Below are positions 33,901-46,200 of a stretch of DNA of 64,000 nt, piece after piece. A model generated the notes under the pieces. It was not told where the DNA came from, did not search any database, and worked only from the letters and a program-made list of their open reading frames with translations. Each line of letters starts with the position of its first letter. Positions within the stretch are counted from its first letter, which is position 1. Source of the stretch: Steromphala cineraria (lineage: Eukaryota > Mollusca > Gastropoda > Trochida > Trochidae); contig OU744728.1 of assembly GCA_916613615.1 (NCBI GenBank), forward strand, positions 35,238,450-35,302,449. The letters are read 5' to 3'. The position numbers and the translations under genes were made by a program.

Positions 33901-35632
33901 TCTACTGTTTGAGGTTATTCTTCGAAATACCAAAGGGGAAGAGAAAGCAAATCAGAAGAGTGTTACCAAAGATTGTGATATTCCAGTTAGTCATGATGCA
34001 AGAGTCAATGGATATGTTCATCTTTACAATGGACACACGAAGGATTTAGTATCACATTTGAACGGAAGTGCCATCAATGGAAATATTTACCACAAGGGAA
34101 CTGTCAGTGATATGAACGGGTCACTTTATCATGAAAGGAAAGGTAGAGATGAGAATTTGCGAGACTTGAACATGAACATTCTTCCCGGAAAACCTCCCCC
34201 TGAGCATGTCAGTGCTCAAATCAACCAGTCAAGTGTATTCTTTGCGTCTTTCGTTCTTGTTCTTTGCTGTTATATTCGAGCGGATATTACCTTGTTCATT
34301 GCAACGACGATTATTCCATTTTCATCCCGGAAATGTTTTCGAAAAGAAATGATTGTACCTGTGTTCTTTGGAATTGTTGCTGGTGTGACGATTGGAGTTC
34401 TTGATGATTTTTACTCATATGGATTTGGAATCGTGTCACCCTATTATTGGTTACAGTTCAATGTTGTGACAGATTTTTCTGCTCGATTGTATGGCAGCAT
34501 GGAATGGTCGATGTATGCCTATAACTTGTTCTCTGATAACCCTGCTTTAACAACATTGCTTGCCATGACTGGCGTAACATTGTATTTGATCTACAAGTCC
34601 CCGAAACATCAGCTCCATTCCACGAACGTTAGGACGGTACTGAAACTATGCATATCCGGAGTGTTACTTCTAATAATTTATTCCATGAAACGCCACAAAG
34701 AACTCAGATTCTTACATAATTTTCTAGTCTTATTGTTTATAATATTTGCTTGGAGTATAACGACCATAACACACATTCTTACGAAGACCAAATACGTTAA
34801 AACTAGTCACATATTTATAACATTTACATTACTAACTTTTCTAGCAAGTCAGTGGTATGTGTTCCCTTCTTCTAAAGACCAATCAGTGGGGTCCTGGACC
34901 TACAGCCAGAGCACTGAATCTCATGACGTCAACATATGTCTAGATTACGTCAGCAGGCAGAATGACGTCACAGGCGTGTTTACAGACCATCCAATCCACA
35001 TGACTGGAGCCTACACTATATTACACCGAGATGTGCCGCTCATGGGACTCATGCATTACGAGTTCTATGAGTTTAGTTATGATACGAGGACCACACTACA
35101 GTCAGTGGATTATATTTCACCAACGAAAGACATAAGTGTAAATACATTCAGTTTGACGTCAGAATTTATTTCAATTTACAATAAGCCATATTTAGTAAAA
35201 CAAATTTTATTCAAGAAAGAATATAATTATTTGATAATTGGCATAGGCAACAAATTTCCAAACAAAGGATATGATCATGTATTCCAGTCCGGAACAATGA
35301 GGGTGCTGAAACGGAATCCTGGGGCAGATGGATTTTTAGCAACACTTGCTGAAAGAATATCTGTTGTATCGAACATTAATCTGTTGTTATACGAGACAGA
35401 TTGGTTGATTAAACTCGGCGAGTATAAAGTAGCAAGACGGCGTCTTCTGGAAGCTTCGAAAATGGAATCTTCAAATGTGGAGGTATACAAACGCCTGGCC
35501 TTATCATACACACTAGCTGGAGATTTAGACTCGTCTGGCATCGTCATGGGCAAGTGTATCAAAGCTGTCAGCAAGAAATTGTGTTATGAGCGCCCAGTGA
35601 AAATTGTATTACATGAAGAATATAACATCTGA
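30662..35632 (+). CDS. GT22-family ER mannosyltransferase, PIGB-like (three exons, 792 aa)
   Basis: Exons are 30662-30911 (phase 1 donor), 33134-33333 (phase 0 donor) and 33704-35632. GT22 enzymes are multispanning ER proteins that transfer mannose from dolichol-phosphate-mannose to GPI or N-glycan precursors. Joining exons 1 and 2 restores HPDEIYQTLE-VAHTEVYGYG (residues 74-93), then FRTYEY and RSFLLPRFF. This order most resembles PIGB, which adds the third mannose of GPI. The third exon has several membrane segments, a DDFYSYG-FNV-YGS-WSMY stretch and the conserved HKELRF (residues 481-486). Oddities are a ~100-residue hydrophilic insert (about 225-326) and a TPR-like C-terminal tail (about 693-792). 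PIGZ, ALG9 or ALG12 affinity cannot be ruled out by eye; GT22 membership is firm. Confidence 0.9.
30912..33133 (+). other. GT22 gene intron 1
   Basis: 2.2 kb, AT-rich. Open frames here (for example 31855-32079) have no recognisable domain. No mobile element was identified. Confidence 0.7.
33134..33333 (+). CDS. GT22 gene exon 2
   Basis: Acceptor ATGTTTCAG ends at 33133 and donor GTAAGT starts at 33334. It encodes residues 84-150, including AHTEVYGYGFRTYEY and RSFLLPRFFILVSW. The splice joins exactly at QTLE/VAH, as expected from the family motif. Confidence 0.9.
33704..35632 (+). CDS. GT22 gene exon 3
   Basis: Acceptor TTTTACCTTCAG ends at 33703; the frame continues from the phase 0 donor. 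It encodes residues 151-792: most membrane segments, the hydrophilic insert, HKELRF, a luminal region (DVNICLDYVSRQNDVTGVF) and the TPR-like tail. Stop TGA at 35630-35632. Confidence 0.92.
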   Translation, partial: LWKVAHVVVASCLPYAVFKFTERLFRSRDTGVIAAILTAGSTHLSVFGTHTLINSLIATPVFLALSLLFEVILRNTKGEEKANQKSVTKDCDIPVSHDARVNGYVHLYNGHTKDLVSHLNGSAINGNIYHKGTVSDMNGSLYHERKGRDENLRDLNMNILPGKPPPEHVSAQINQSSVFFASFVLVLCCYIRADITLFIATTIIPFSSRKCFRKEMIVPVFFGIVAGVTIGVLDDFYSYGFGIVSPYYWLQFNVVTDFSARLYGSMEWSMYAYNLFSDNPALTTLLAMTGVTLYLIYKSPKHQLHSTNVRTVLKLCISGVLLLIIYSMKRHKELRFLHNFLVLLFIIFAWSITTITHILTKTKYVKTSHIFITFTLLTFLASQWYVFPSSKDQSVGSWTYSQSTESHDVNICLDYVSRQNDVTGVFTDHPIHMTGAYTILHRDVPLMGLMHYEFYEFSYDTRTTLQSVDYISPTKDISVNTFSLTSEFISIYNKPYLVKQILFKKEYNYLIIGIGNKFPNKGYDHVFQSGTMRVLKRNPGADGFLATLAERISVVSNINLLLYETDWLIKLGEYKVARRRLLEASKMESSNVEVYKRLALSYTLAGDLDSSGIVMGKCIKAVSKKLCYERPVKIVLHEEYNI

Positions 35633-35816
35633 GGTTAACAAACGGACATGTCCTGCTTTCTGCTACCGGTTAGTTGGTACATGGTTAGATTAACCATCAA
35701 CCTTGTCATCACAACTACTTGTGTAGTATAAACATTCTATGTCACGAACATTTATTATTAGCTCCTGAAATATTGCATGTTATATGCTAGTGTGTCATAA
35801 TAGCTTTAATTAGACA

Positions 35817-35822
35817 AATAAA
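35817..35822 (+). terminator. Poly(A) signal of the GT22 gene
   Basis: AATAAA 184 bases after the stop codon. Confidence 0.55.
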
Positions 35823-37809
35823 ACAAACCTTGACATATACTTTGTAATGGTTTGTAAACACTTTTATAAGCACCATTGAAGGGTTGGTATCACGATAAAA
35901 TCATATTTGGTCAATTATTATGCCGAAATATATTTGGTATTTTCTTCACAGGGTCAAAGATTTATGTTATACGTTTAACTGAACATCGTTATAAAGGTGC
36001 ATTCCTTTATAAAAACATTGTCTTGCAATTGGTATCATACAGTTTTGGTTTTTGTGTGATCATTTTATTTAAAACTGCCTTAAATGTTTTTCTACCACTA
36101 AAGTAGAGCTACCATCTCCTTTGTGATTAGATTTTGTGAAAAATTGTCCATCGTGTCTTGCAATGCCATCACGTGATTGTAATGAATTCTTACCGTTCAA
36201 AGATGCATGGTTTATATATTCGAACTTGTTTATGCATGTCGGGAAGTGAATGTGAAAAAGTATAATCTGAAAAAGTATAATCTGAAAAAGAAGAATCCTG
36301 TCGAAAACTTTACCTCATTTGTTACGATAATTATCCGAAAACCCATTTATTGAATGTCAAAATGTTATTTATTTTCTGTTATTTTTTATTTTTATTGACA
36401 AAATAAAAATAAAAAGTCTACTTGTTGTTCATTTGACATTTTTATATCTGATTTTATTGAATGTGTGCAATGGTGATTAACATTCGTATTACTGAAATAT
36501 AAAACTAGTTAAAATTTCCCATACGATAAAAAGTAACCTGTTTGAACACATTAGTATTATAATTGTCTGTCTTTACAAATGTAAAGAGGAAAATTGTCAG
36601 TAAAAAGATAATTTATTTTATTTTGAATTAAAATAAAAGTTGTACTAGATTTGAATGAACACAATACAAATATTATAAATGGTACATATTACCTTAATTT
36701 AAGCTGTACAATAAACTGATGTTTAGTAGCTGGAAAGCAGTAAGTTTTATCGGTACGTGTTTGTCTAAAGGCCACAAATCCCTGTGAGTGGACCGCTGTT
36801 TATATCACAGAGATATGTTTGTTACAAACAGAATCAAGCTTACTTCAATTGCCTTTCAAACTTAACGTTATCCTCTGAGCGAGTCAGAATAACATGGAGA
36901 AATATAGTTTTGAGAATAGAACAAGTTTTAGATTATGGGCATTAATTGGTATTCATTTTTAGATTGCACTCAATATTATAAACTCATATATATACGAAAA
37001 CTAAATTTGGTGTCAGTGTGATAGTTTTTACATGAATTAAGTGAACAAATCTGATCGGTGTTTTTATATCTATTTATATGCATCTAATACTAGTGAACAT
37101 TAAATTTTCATGTTGATTATATAATGTTGATAGGATGATAGGTAACGTTTTGTTTATCTTCAAGTAAACGACACTATTTGGAGCGTTCCGGGTTATTATC
37201 ACATTTTATGAACATTAAAACAAATAACACAAAAACAGAGGGACTGTTTTTGCAAAAAGGTAGATAATATGCCCCTTAACTTCAAGCTTCAAGAAAATCT
37301 AATCTCTTTTATTTCCCGTCAAAATACAGGTTAAATACATATATCATATGGATTGCCATTCATTCAACGGTGTGTACCTACGCAAATAGCCAACACCTTA
37401 TTTACAAATATTGAGAGATTTTAGAAAAAGAAATCGTATATCAAAATAATTAGCAAACATACGTGAAGTTTATGAAGGAAATGTAAATGTCTCTTCACTA
37501 TCAGCAATGTACGAAATCTGACTGACGGTGGTGTCATGTCCTAAATCGTAAGAAGCATTTCTTCATTTAAGTCACGCTCTGCAAATACCTCCTTATACAT
37601 CTACACAAACAAATGAATAACGTAGGTTGGTATCGAAAGATAGATGGTTAACCGTTGACCTTTCTCATACAAGGGCGGATACATGAGTTACGTTTGGATG
37701 AGGTGCGCCCAAATGGCTTCACATGTACAACTATTGAATTAATTGATGTATAGATGTATATCCATATCTGCATTCCTATTATCGCAAATTCTAAATTGAG
37801 GATGCATTT
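35823..37809. other. Intergenic DNA, no gene recognised
   Basis: AT-rich; contains a short triple repeat of AAAAAGTATAATCTG near 36256. A 76-codon open frame at 35876-36106 has no recognisable features and is not called. Confidence 0.6.
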
Positions 37810-37810
37810 G

Positions 37811-37966
37811 CAACTATTACATAGAGTTAGGTAGGAATATCATGTAACAATATTCAGAAACTAAACCAGATTGATATTCAACAACAAACTATTTCGTAGA
37901 GTTAGGTAGGAAAATCATGTAACAATATTCAGACAGTAAACAAGATTGATATTCAACAACAAAGAA
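37811..37966. repeat. 75-bp tandem duplication
   Basis: Two copies of TAGAGTTAGGTAGGAAWATC... (37822 and 37897), each followed by ATGTAACAATATTCAGA and TTGATATTCAACAACAAA, with a few substitutions. Confidence 0.85.
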
Positions 37967-39872
37967 ACGACAAAGCCGGGATCTATCATAACTTTATTCA
38001 GTGTATGCAGATAAAGATAGCCTGAAATACATTACAATAACAATAAAATTTGTGTTCATGAATTTTCCTTAATCCTATCACTTATACAGTATGTTAAAAC
38101 GTGCGGTCAACTATGCGAATACTATCGCAGAAATTATACATGTTATAATCATTTTGGCAATGATTAGGTACACTTTTGGCAGAAAAAAAAATGAATTTTG
38201 TAATGAATTTCAGAAATATGTTCAGGGTCCTTACGCTTCATTAACGACTATAATTGTCAATTTTACAGTTGCTATGGTTCTTTATAGGGCGTCAGTTTTG
38301 TTCAAATAAATAATTGATCAAAAATCATTTACGTTGTGTCCTATGACAAAGCATGATTCTAATTATCCAATCTAACATGTCATTTCAAACCTAGATGAAG
38401 ATTGCAGAAAATTCACATTTCCATTTACATCAGCATGTGCATTTGATGTATGAAAACGATGCATTCAACTCATAGTTTACCAATAGACCAAAGACCAGGT
38501 AGATTGGTAAGTTAACACCTTAAAAGGTGTTACGGTTAACGTAATGTGTTTTAGACAACAGAAAATAGTCTTTCACTCTCATTTGTTACGTTAGAACCCT
38601 GCAAGCTGCCAAATATGTAATTCTTAAACACTAATGATAAATGTTTACAGCATGAATCATGGTAGAAAGAGTGACTCAGGGGAAGGGTGAAACTTGAGAC
38701 ATTTGTTAAAACCAGGGGGGGTCGAGGCAACATTATTTAAACTGATAGGAGTCATGTTCAAGATATTCAACTTTAACTTTAGTTTAAAACGTGAAATTCA
38801 ATACATTTGATGTAATGATAACACAATTATTATACCATGTTTATGCTTTAATGCTTTATAATGATGTGGTATAAATAACTTCCATTCACATGCCTAAATG
38901 TATGTTTTAATGCTTAGTCAATTTGGTACAATTTCAGTTGCTTTCATAAGTATTATTGTACGTGTTCCAACGAAAGTGATCTCAAGTATTTTCAATACAG
39001 ACAATCATTCATAAAAGAAGTTGTTAAACGAACGTACAAAGTGAAGTAAAGACACCTGAATCTATCTTCTATGTCGATCCATTAAAAGGTTTTCACACTA
39101 ACATAGCCTAACGAACTATTCTCTTTACAAATGAATTATCAATTCAGACTGGATCATACGATGTTTGCCATCTCAAGAGAGCGTATTGTGCATTAAGAAA
39201 ATTTTCCTTAGTGTCCTTAACATCAAAATCGCTTGTTTATAGTTTCATTACAAGAACAATAATAATTGAGATACCATCCATCTTATTCACCCTTCTTCAA
39301 TAACTATTGCCAACAGAGGTGATTTTTATGTGATCGAAGTAGTCCTACGTTTAAACTGAGTGATACATTTACTCTTTAACTCTCACATTCCCGCTGCATG
39401 GCACCGTAGTATTAGGATGAGTTGTGCTATACTTCTCTCCAGCTGTATATTTACAGAAAAGCCTCCTCATTGAGGCAGCGCATTGTCATTTATCACAGAG
39501 AGCACCTAGCATGTATCTCAGCATCTACGCCACAAAAATGACTTTAAATCCTGTGTTTAATGTTATCAGCTGACATATCTCGTCACTGAAGATAGCCCAA
39601 CTCTATAGACAGTGGCATAATTTGATACCTTATAGTTTGAAAGATAACCTATTTATCACCATGAAAGAAACCACGGGAGTCACGTTTCAGAATTTGTCAG
39701 GAGTGGTTACAGTAACTTCAAGAGGCAAGTCAACTGTACAGGGTGATTCACTTTTAGAAATGTTATCTGTTGTCAGTATAATCGACCCCTGAACTGAGCT
39801 TTTAAAAAAAAAAGAAATATATTCATAACAGTCATGTACTTACGATTCCAGATTTGCATTTTAAAGCTCATG
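37967..39872. other. Intergenic DNA, one weak small ORF
   Basis: A 72-codon frame at 38091-38309 (+) starts with ATG and has two hydrophobic segments, but it resembles nothing known and lacks gene signals. It is not called as a gene. Nothing else is seen. Confidence 0.5.
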
Positions 39873-40449
39873 CCCCCGGTCCACCGAACCGCGACCGATA
39901 TGCGACAGAGTACGATCGCCGCGATCAAGCCGGTCGCATTGGTCGCAGACATAAATACTAGCAATTTAAAAAAAATATGATTTTGCGGTTCCACCAAGCC
40001 GGCAATACGATCCCACTACGACCAAAAAGTGATTAATTTCTTTTTTCCGGCGAGCACATTGAGACAGAGTTGAGACTGATTCGAATTGCAGTATCGATCG
40101 CATGTCAGTCTCAACATAGTCGTACTGAGATACGACCGAATTGGCGATTTTGCATGCGAGTGGTTAGAATCACCGCGACAGTTCCGGCGATTGCCATACG
40201 ATCGCCATACGATCGACTTACAACCAACTTGCGACTAGTGAGATTGCTTTTGCAATCGAGTGCGACCACATTACGACAGTTGCGAGTCTTGTACGACTTC
40301 AGTACGACCATTGCGACTTTTCACAAGACCGCATTAAGACATATGCGACCTCGACACAACCTTTTCACGACAGATCGGGCACAAAGTATAAAAAGGACTG
40401 CGACCAGCTGCAATCATGGCATTCGGAGTTTGACTAGCATACAGATAAG

Positions 40450-40644
40450 ATGGAAAATGAAATGGCCCTGGTAGTTGGACTACAGTATATCGGCGACTAC
40501 ACCTTAGCTATGATGAGACACCATCAACGAAGGATCCGGAGAAGGAGGCGTCGACGGCATGCGATTTGGGTACGGAGGCTGTATGTCTACGTGAGAGGTA
40601 GACGGCCCGACCACGTCTTTTTGTGTATTAGACCTCTCTTCTAA
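40450..40644 (+). pseudogene. Truncated Harbinger-type transposase N-terminus
   Basis: ATG 63 bases downstream of a TATAAAAA box. The frame begins MENEMALVVGLQYIGDY and runs to an Arg-rich block followed by HAIWVRRLY, resembling the basic N-terminus and W-V-R-P-like segment of HARBI1/PIF transposases in molluscs. The DDE catalytic domain is absent. The last residues before the stop probably come from beyond the deletion junction. Confidence 0.45.
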
Positions 40645-40737
40645 GACGGGTGTAGCTGACCTCTGGTCACCTTCTTTTGATGTCACACGAGTCAGCTGAT
40701 TAACTTTCTTCCGAGTTGTTCTCTTCGTTCGACCCAT
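40504..40737 (-). pseudogene. Truncated second Harbinger gene (5' part)
   Basis: Minus-strand ATG at 40737, about 100 bases downstream of a TATAAAAA box. It starts MGRTKRTTRKKVNQLTRVTS, a basic N-terminus like the DNA-binding accessory protein of PIF/Harbinger elements. After about 50 residues the frame runs antisense through the transposase remnant, marking the deletion junction near 40570-40610. Confidence 0.4.
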
Positions 40738-41390
40738 GATGTTCAACGGCAGTACTATTGGAAGCGAATTTCGATGGATGTTTACAGCTAGGTGACTGTT
40801 TCTGCGACTGACCAAAGACCGCCAGTTGTGGGTTTTTATACTCCTGGTACCTGTCGCAATGTCGTTCAAATCGGTCGCATTGCGCTCGCAGAAGCGCTCG
40901 CCATTGGTCGCGAATTAGCGCGGGAACACTCTTGATTGGTCACATTAAAAGACGGATAGGAATTCGCACTCGCAGTGCGGTCGCAATGGGGTCTTGAAGC
41001 GCTCTCCACTGATCGCATTATTTGATCGCCAGTGATAAATTAGCGCGAGTGCAATGCGACGGGACACGACCTAGGTCCGAGTTCATGCGACTGCCACACG
41101 ACCGTACCAAGACCCAATTGAGACCGATGCGAGCGCTTTACGACCGAATTTGAGAGCAAGTAATCAATTTCATCGATCGCAGAAGTTGTGCGATTTTTGA
41201 AAACGGACCATCGAAATCGCAAACCCCCCTACGACAACATGCGACCAATGGAGAGTGTGGAAGATATTTTGTGCGAGCATGGGGATCTTCACAATACTCC
41301 AGTGCGGTGTCAGTGAGAGTGAGTGAGAGTGTGCACGACCGGGAGACAAAAATCGGTCGCAGTGGGGTCGTATGCTCGGTGGAATGGGGG

Positions 41391-43208
41391 TATCAAAGAG
41401 GATTAATTTATGACGTGTTAATTACATTGTAACATAATCCAAATCTGCATAATTGTAACTTCCATAGCGAGACAGCATGTTTGTAGAATATTACATTAGA
41501 TTATGTTTATTATGCTATAAAGCAAACCACAAGTACTACCGTTACACATTTTTATTGAGCTTTTATGAACAGAATTTCATAAAGAAACGTTTACAGTGTC
41601 CAGGTTAGGAATCTACCCAAGTATTTCAATATTAGCATCACTGATATGGGATCCCAAGTTAATGATTACATATGTTCAGAAGGTTGAGATCCAACTACCC
41701 GTAAGTATGAGTACGTCGTAACCTCCGACATGGTTGGTCAAAGTATTGATAAACTCGAACGGATCTTATGACGTTATGTACATGATGTCAAATACTACAC
41801 TTTATTACATGTTTGTATAAATGCAGAATATGGTTTCAAATATTCTATGTCAAACTATAGCACATCAGCATTTAAGGAATTTAAGGTTAAATCATGACCT
41901 ACATGTACTTTAGCCGAGTCTTTATAATCTCCTGTGGCTTAAAAATGCGTGTCCAGTTCTTGCATTCTTGCATCATCCAATAGGAAGCCGAGAACGCCGG
42001 GTGGTCATGGCTTCATGTTTATACGACTACCTGGTATTCATCATTGAAAGGTTGGGGGTTAATAAAACCACCCGTAACAATATCTGACTTCTTTACGTGC
42101 TTGTGATGTTATATCGTTAAGTCGATGTATAGAACTTATATTTACCCGCTTCGACACCCTTCAGTGATTCGCTGTCAACCCATTGAATAGGAAAATAAGT
42201 GTATTGATGTATCAAGATACTTGGGAATGTATTGTGGATGAGTGTGAATGTACGAGTGATTTATGATTGTGGACATCTTGAAGAAATAGCTGAAATGTGT
42301 ATGTAAATCTAATATTGATCTAGCCTTCCATGAAAATTGTAATAAATATCTTTCTAAATATAATTTGAGTACAAGGGAAGATGATAGGCGGTATACTTTG
42401 ACAAAACAACTGCATGTAAGAGTTATTCATTCAAAGATGTATATTGGCAGGTATTTTCTATCGCTTATATCTTAAAAACTAGTGACTCTATTCTTCGTGT
42501 CTCGAAATAAACGCCGTAACAATGATTTAAAAAAGTTTGAAAATTTTATTCGACGTTTAATAATGGAAAATTTTCCTCGAAACAACGGGTTTCTTATGAC
42601 GTAAAAAATTGCCTTTTCAACAAAGGACATGAACTTCTGAACATTTGTCAGTTAATGTTCATGATGGACGTGTTAATAAGGATCCATTTATGACAAATGC
42701 ATGACACTTTGGTAAATAAGTTGAGGTTTAAGAAAGCATAAATCAATTTTACCATCCTCACCAATACTTCAATTTCATAGCATAATTTGATGGTGAGTCT
42801 AAACTATTGTCGCGTAGTATACTATCCTTACGAGATCATTCGACACTATGATTGTCAATTTCACATTTGCTGTGCCAACGAACGTGCAAATGCATATTCT
42901 TGTTGTTATCTCATTATTGATCTTGGCATAACTTACAACATCGTTTAAAAATGTGTAATCGTCCTAAGATGCCATGCAAATAAAACGCCCTTCTATTTAT
43001 AACCAAAAAAAACCGCTTAGGAAAGCCCTTTTGTTTATTCATTCATTTATCTTCATTGAATATTGTTTTTGATTTTATATGTTGGCACTAATATGTTGAA
43101 TGTATAATATGTTTAAATAGATAAAAATACTTTTACACGTTTTATACTCTGATTACGGCGTTATTGAACATATCTGTTTGCCGAGTTTGTGTTCAAATCG
43201 AGATCAAC
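41391..43208. other. Intergenic DNA, nothing recognised
   Basis: 1.8 kb AT-rich flank between the Harbinger-like element and the 37-bp satellite. No gene, TIR or tandem repeat is supported. Confidence 0.6.
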
Positions 43209-46200
43209 TGCACGTTCTTTACGATATGCACGAATCACACGGGCCTGCACGTTCTTTACGATATGCACGAATCAGACGGGCCTGCACGTTCTTTACGATA
43301 TGCACGAATCACACGGGCCTGCACGTTCTTTACAACATGCACGAATCACACGGGTCTGCACGTTCTTTACGATATGCACGAATCACACGGGCCTGCACGT
43401 TCTTTACAACATGCACGAATCACACGGGTCTGCACGTTCTTTACGATTTGCACGAATCACACGGGCCTGTACGTTCTTTACGATATGCACGAATCACACG
43501 GGTCTGCACGTTCTTTACGATATACACGAATCACACGGGTCTGCACGTTCTTTACGATATGCATGAATCACACGGGCCTGCACGTTCTTTACGATATGCA
43601 CGAATCACACGGGTCTGCACGTTCTTTACGATATGCACGAATCACACGGGCCTGCACGTTCTTTACGATATGCACGAATCACACGGGTCTGCACGTTCTT
43701 TACGATATGCACGAATCACACGGGTCTGCATGTTCTTTACGATATGCACGAATCACACGGGCCTGCACGTTCTTTACGATATGCACGAATCACACGGGCC
43801 TGCACGTTCTTTACGATATGCACGAATCACACGGGCCTGCACGTTCTTTACGATATGCACGAATCACACGGGCCTGCACGTTCTTTACGATATGCACGAA
43901 TCACACGGGCCTGCACGTTCTTTACGATATGCACGAATCACACGGGCCTGCACGTTCTTTACGATATGCACGAATCACACGGGCCTGCACGTTCTTTACG
44001 ATATGCACGAATCACACGGGCCTGCACGTTCTTTACAACATGCACGAATCACACGGGTCTGCACGTTCTTTACGATATGCACGAATCACACGGGCCTGCA
44101 CGTTCTTTACGATATGCACGAATCACACGGGCCTGTACGTTCTTTACGATATGCACGAATCACACGGGTCTGCACGTTCTTTACGATATACACGAATCAC
44201 ACGGGTCTGCACGTTCTTTACGATATGCACGAATCACACGGGTCTGCACGTTCTTTACGATATGCATGAATCACACGGGCCTGCACGTTCTTTACGATAT
44301 GCACGAATCACACGGGTCTGCACGTTCTTTACAATATGCACGAATCACACGGGCCTGCACGTTCTTTACGATATGCACGAATCACACGGGTCTGCACGTT
44401 CTTTACGAGATGCACGAATCACACGGGTCTGCATGTTCTTTACGATATGCACGAATCACACGGGCCTGCACGTTCTTTACGATATGCACGAATCACACGG
44501 GCCTGCACGTTCTTTACGATATGCACGAATCACACGGGTCTGCACGTTCTTAAAGATATGCACGAATCACACGGGCCTGCACGTTCTTTACGATATGCAC
44601 GAATCACACGGGTCTGCACGTTCTTTACGATATGCACGAATCACACGGGCCTGCACGTTCTTTACGATATGCACGAATCACACGGGCCTGCACGTTCTTT
44701 ACAATATGCACGAATCACACGGGTCTGCACGTTCTTTACAACATGCACGAATTGCACAGGTCTGCACGTTCTTTACGATATGCACGAATCACACGGGTCT
44801 GTACGTTCTTAACGATATGCACGAATCACACGGGTCTGCACGTTCTTTACGATATGCACGAATCACACGGGTCTGCACCATCTTTACAACATGCACGAAT
44901 TGCACAGGTCTGCACGTTCTTTACGATATGCACGAATCACACGGGTCTGTACGTTCTTTACGATATGCACGAATCACACGGGTCTGCACGTTCTTTACAA
45001 CATGCACGAATTGCACAGGTCTGCACGTTCTTTACGATATGCACGAATCACACGGGCCTGCACGTTCTTTACGATATGCACGAATCACACGGGCCTGCAC
45101 GTTCTTTACAACATGCACGAATCACACGGGCCTGCACGTTCTTTACGATATGCACGAATCACACGGGCCTGCACGTTCTTTACAACATGCACGAATCACA
45201 CGGGCCTGCACGTTCTTGACGATATGCACGAATCACACGGGTCTGCACGTTCTTTACGATATGCACGAATCACACGGGCCTGCACGTTCTTTACGATATG
45301 CACGAATCACACGGGCCTGCACGTTCTTTACGATATGCACGAATCACACGGGTCTGCACGTTCTTTACGATATGCACGAATCACACGGGCCTGCACGTTC
45401 TTTACGATATGCACGAATCACACGGGTCTGTACGTTCTTTACGATATGCACGAATCACACGGGTCTGCACGTTCTTTACGATATGCACGAATCACACGGG
45501 TCTGTACGTTCTTTACGATATGCACGAATCACACGGGCCTGCACGTTCTTTACGATATGCACGAATCACACGGGCCTGTACGTTCTTTACGATATGCACG
45601 AATCACACGGGCCTGCACGTTCTTTACGATATGCACGAATCACACGGGTCTGCACGTTTTTTACGATATGCACGAATCACATTGGTCTGCACGTTCTTTA
45701 CGATATGCACGAATCACACGGGCCTGCACGTTCTTTACGATATGCACGAATCACACGGGTTTGCACGTTCTTTACGATATGCACGAATCACACGGGCCTG
45801 CACGTTCTTTACGATATGCACGAATCACACGGGCCTGCACGTTTCTTTACGATATGCACGAATCACACGGGTCTGCACGTTCTTTACGATATGCACGAAT
45901 CACACGGGTCTGCACGTTCTTTACGATATTCACTAATCACACGGGCCTGCACGTTCTTTACGATATGCACGAATCACACGGGCCTGCACGTTCTTTACGA
46001 TATGCACGAATCACACGGGTCTGAACGTTCTTTACGATATGCACGAATCACACGGGCCTGTACGTTCTTTACAATATACACGAATCACACGGGCCTGTAC
46101 GTTCTTTACGATATGCACGAATCACACGGGCCTGCACGTTCTTTACGATATGCACGAATCACACGGGTCTGCACGTTCTTTACGACATGCACTAATCACA

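Larger units (their letters stand above)
39873..41390. mobile_element. PIF/Harbinger-like internal-deletion element
   Basis: The terminal regions are inverted: CCCCCGGTCCACCGA on the left, and on the right the inverse complement of TCGGTGGAATGGGGG. A second TIR-like copy lies at 39984-40028. The element is GC-richer than its flanks and full of GCGACC/GGTCGC. It contains the 5' ends of two convergent genes, each with its own TATA box (40387-40394 on + and 40833-40840 on -), with the middle missing. Two-gene architecture fits PIF/Harbinger elements. No clean target duplication was found. Confidence 0.6.

Noticed and set aside
38091..38309. Possible small two-helix membrane protein
   Set aside because: Hydrophobic segments are common in AT-rich frames; there is no homologue I recognise and no supporting gene signals.
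40070..40474. 134-codon forward frame in the Harbinger-like element
   Set aside because: It runs through repetitive GCGACC-type sequence and the TATA box of the transposase remnant; the real gene start is the ATG at 40450.
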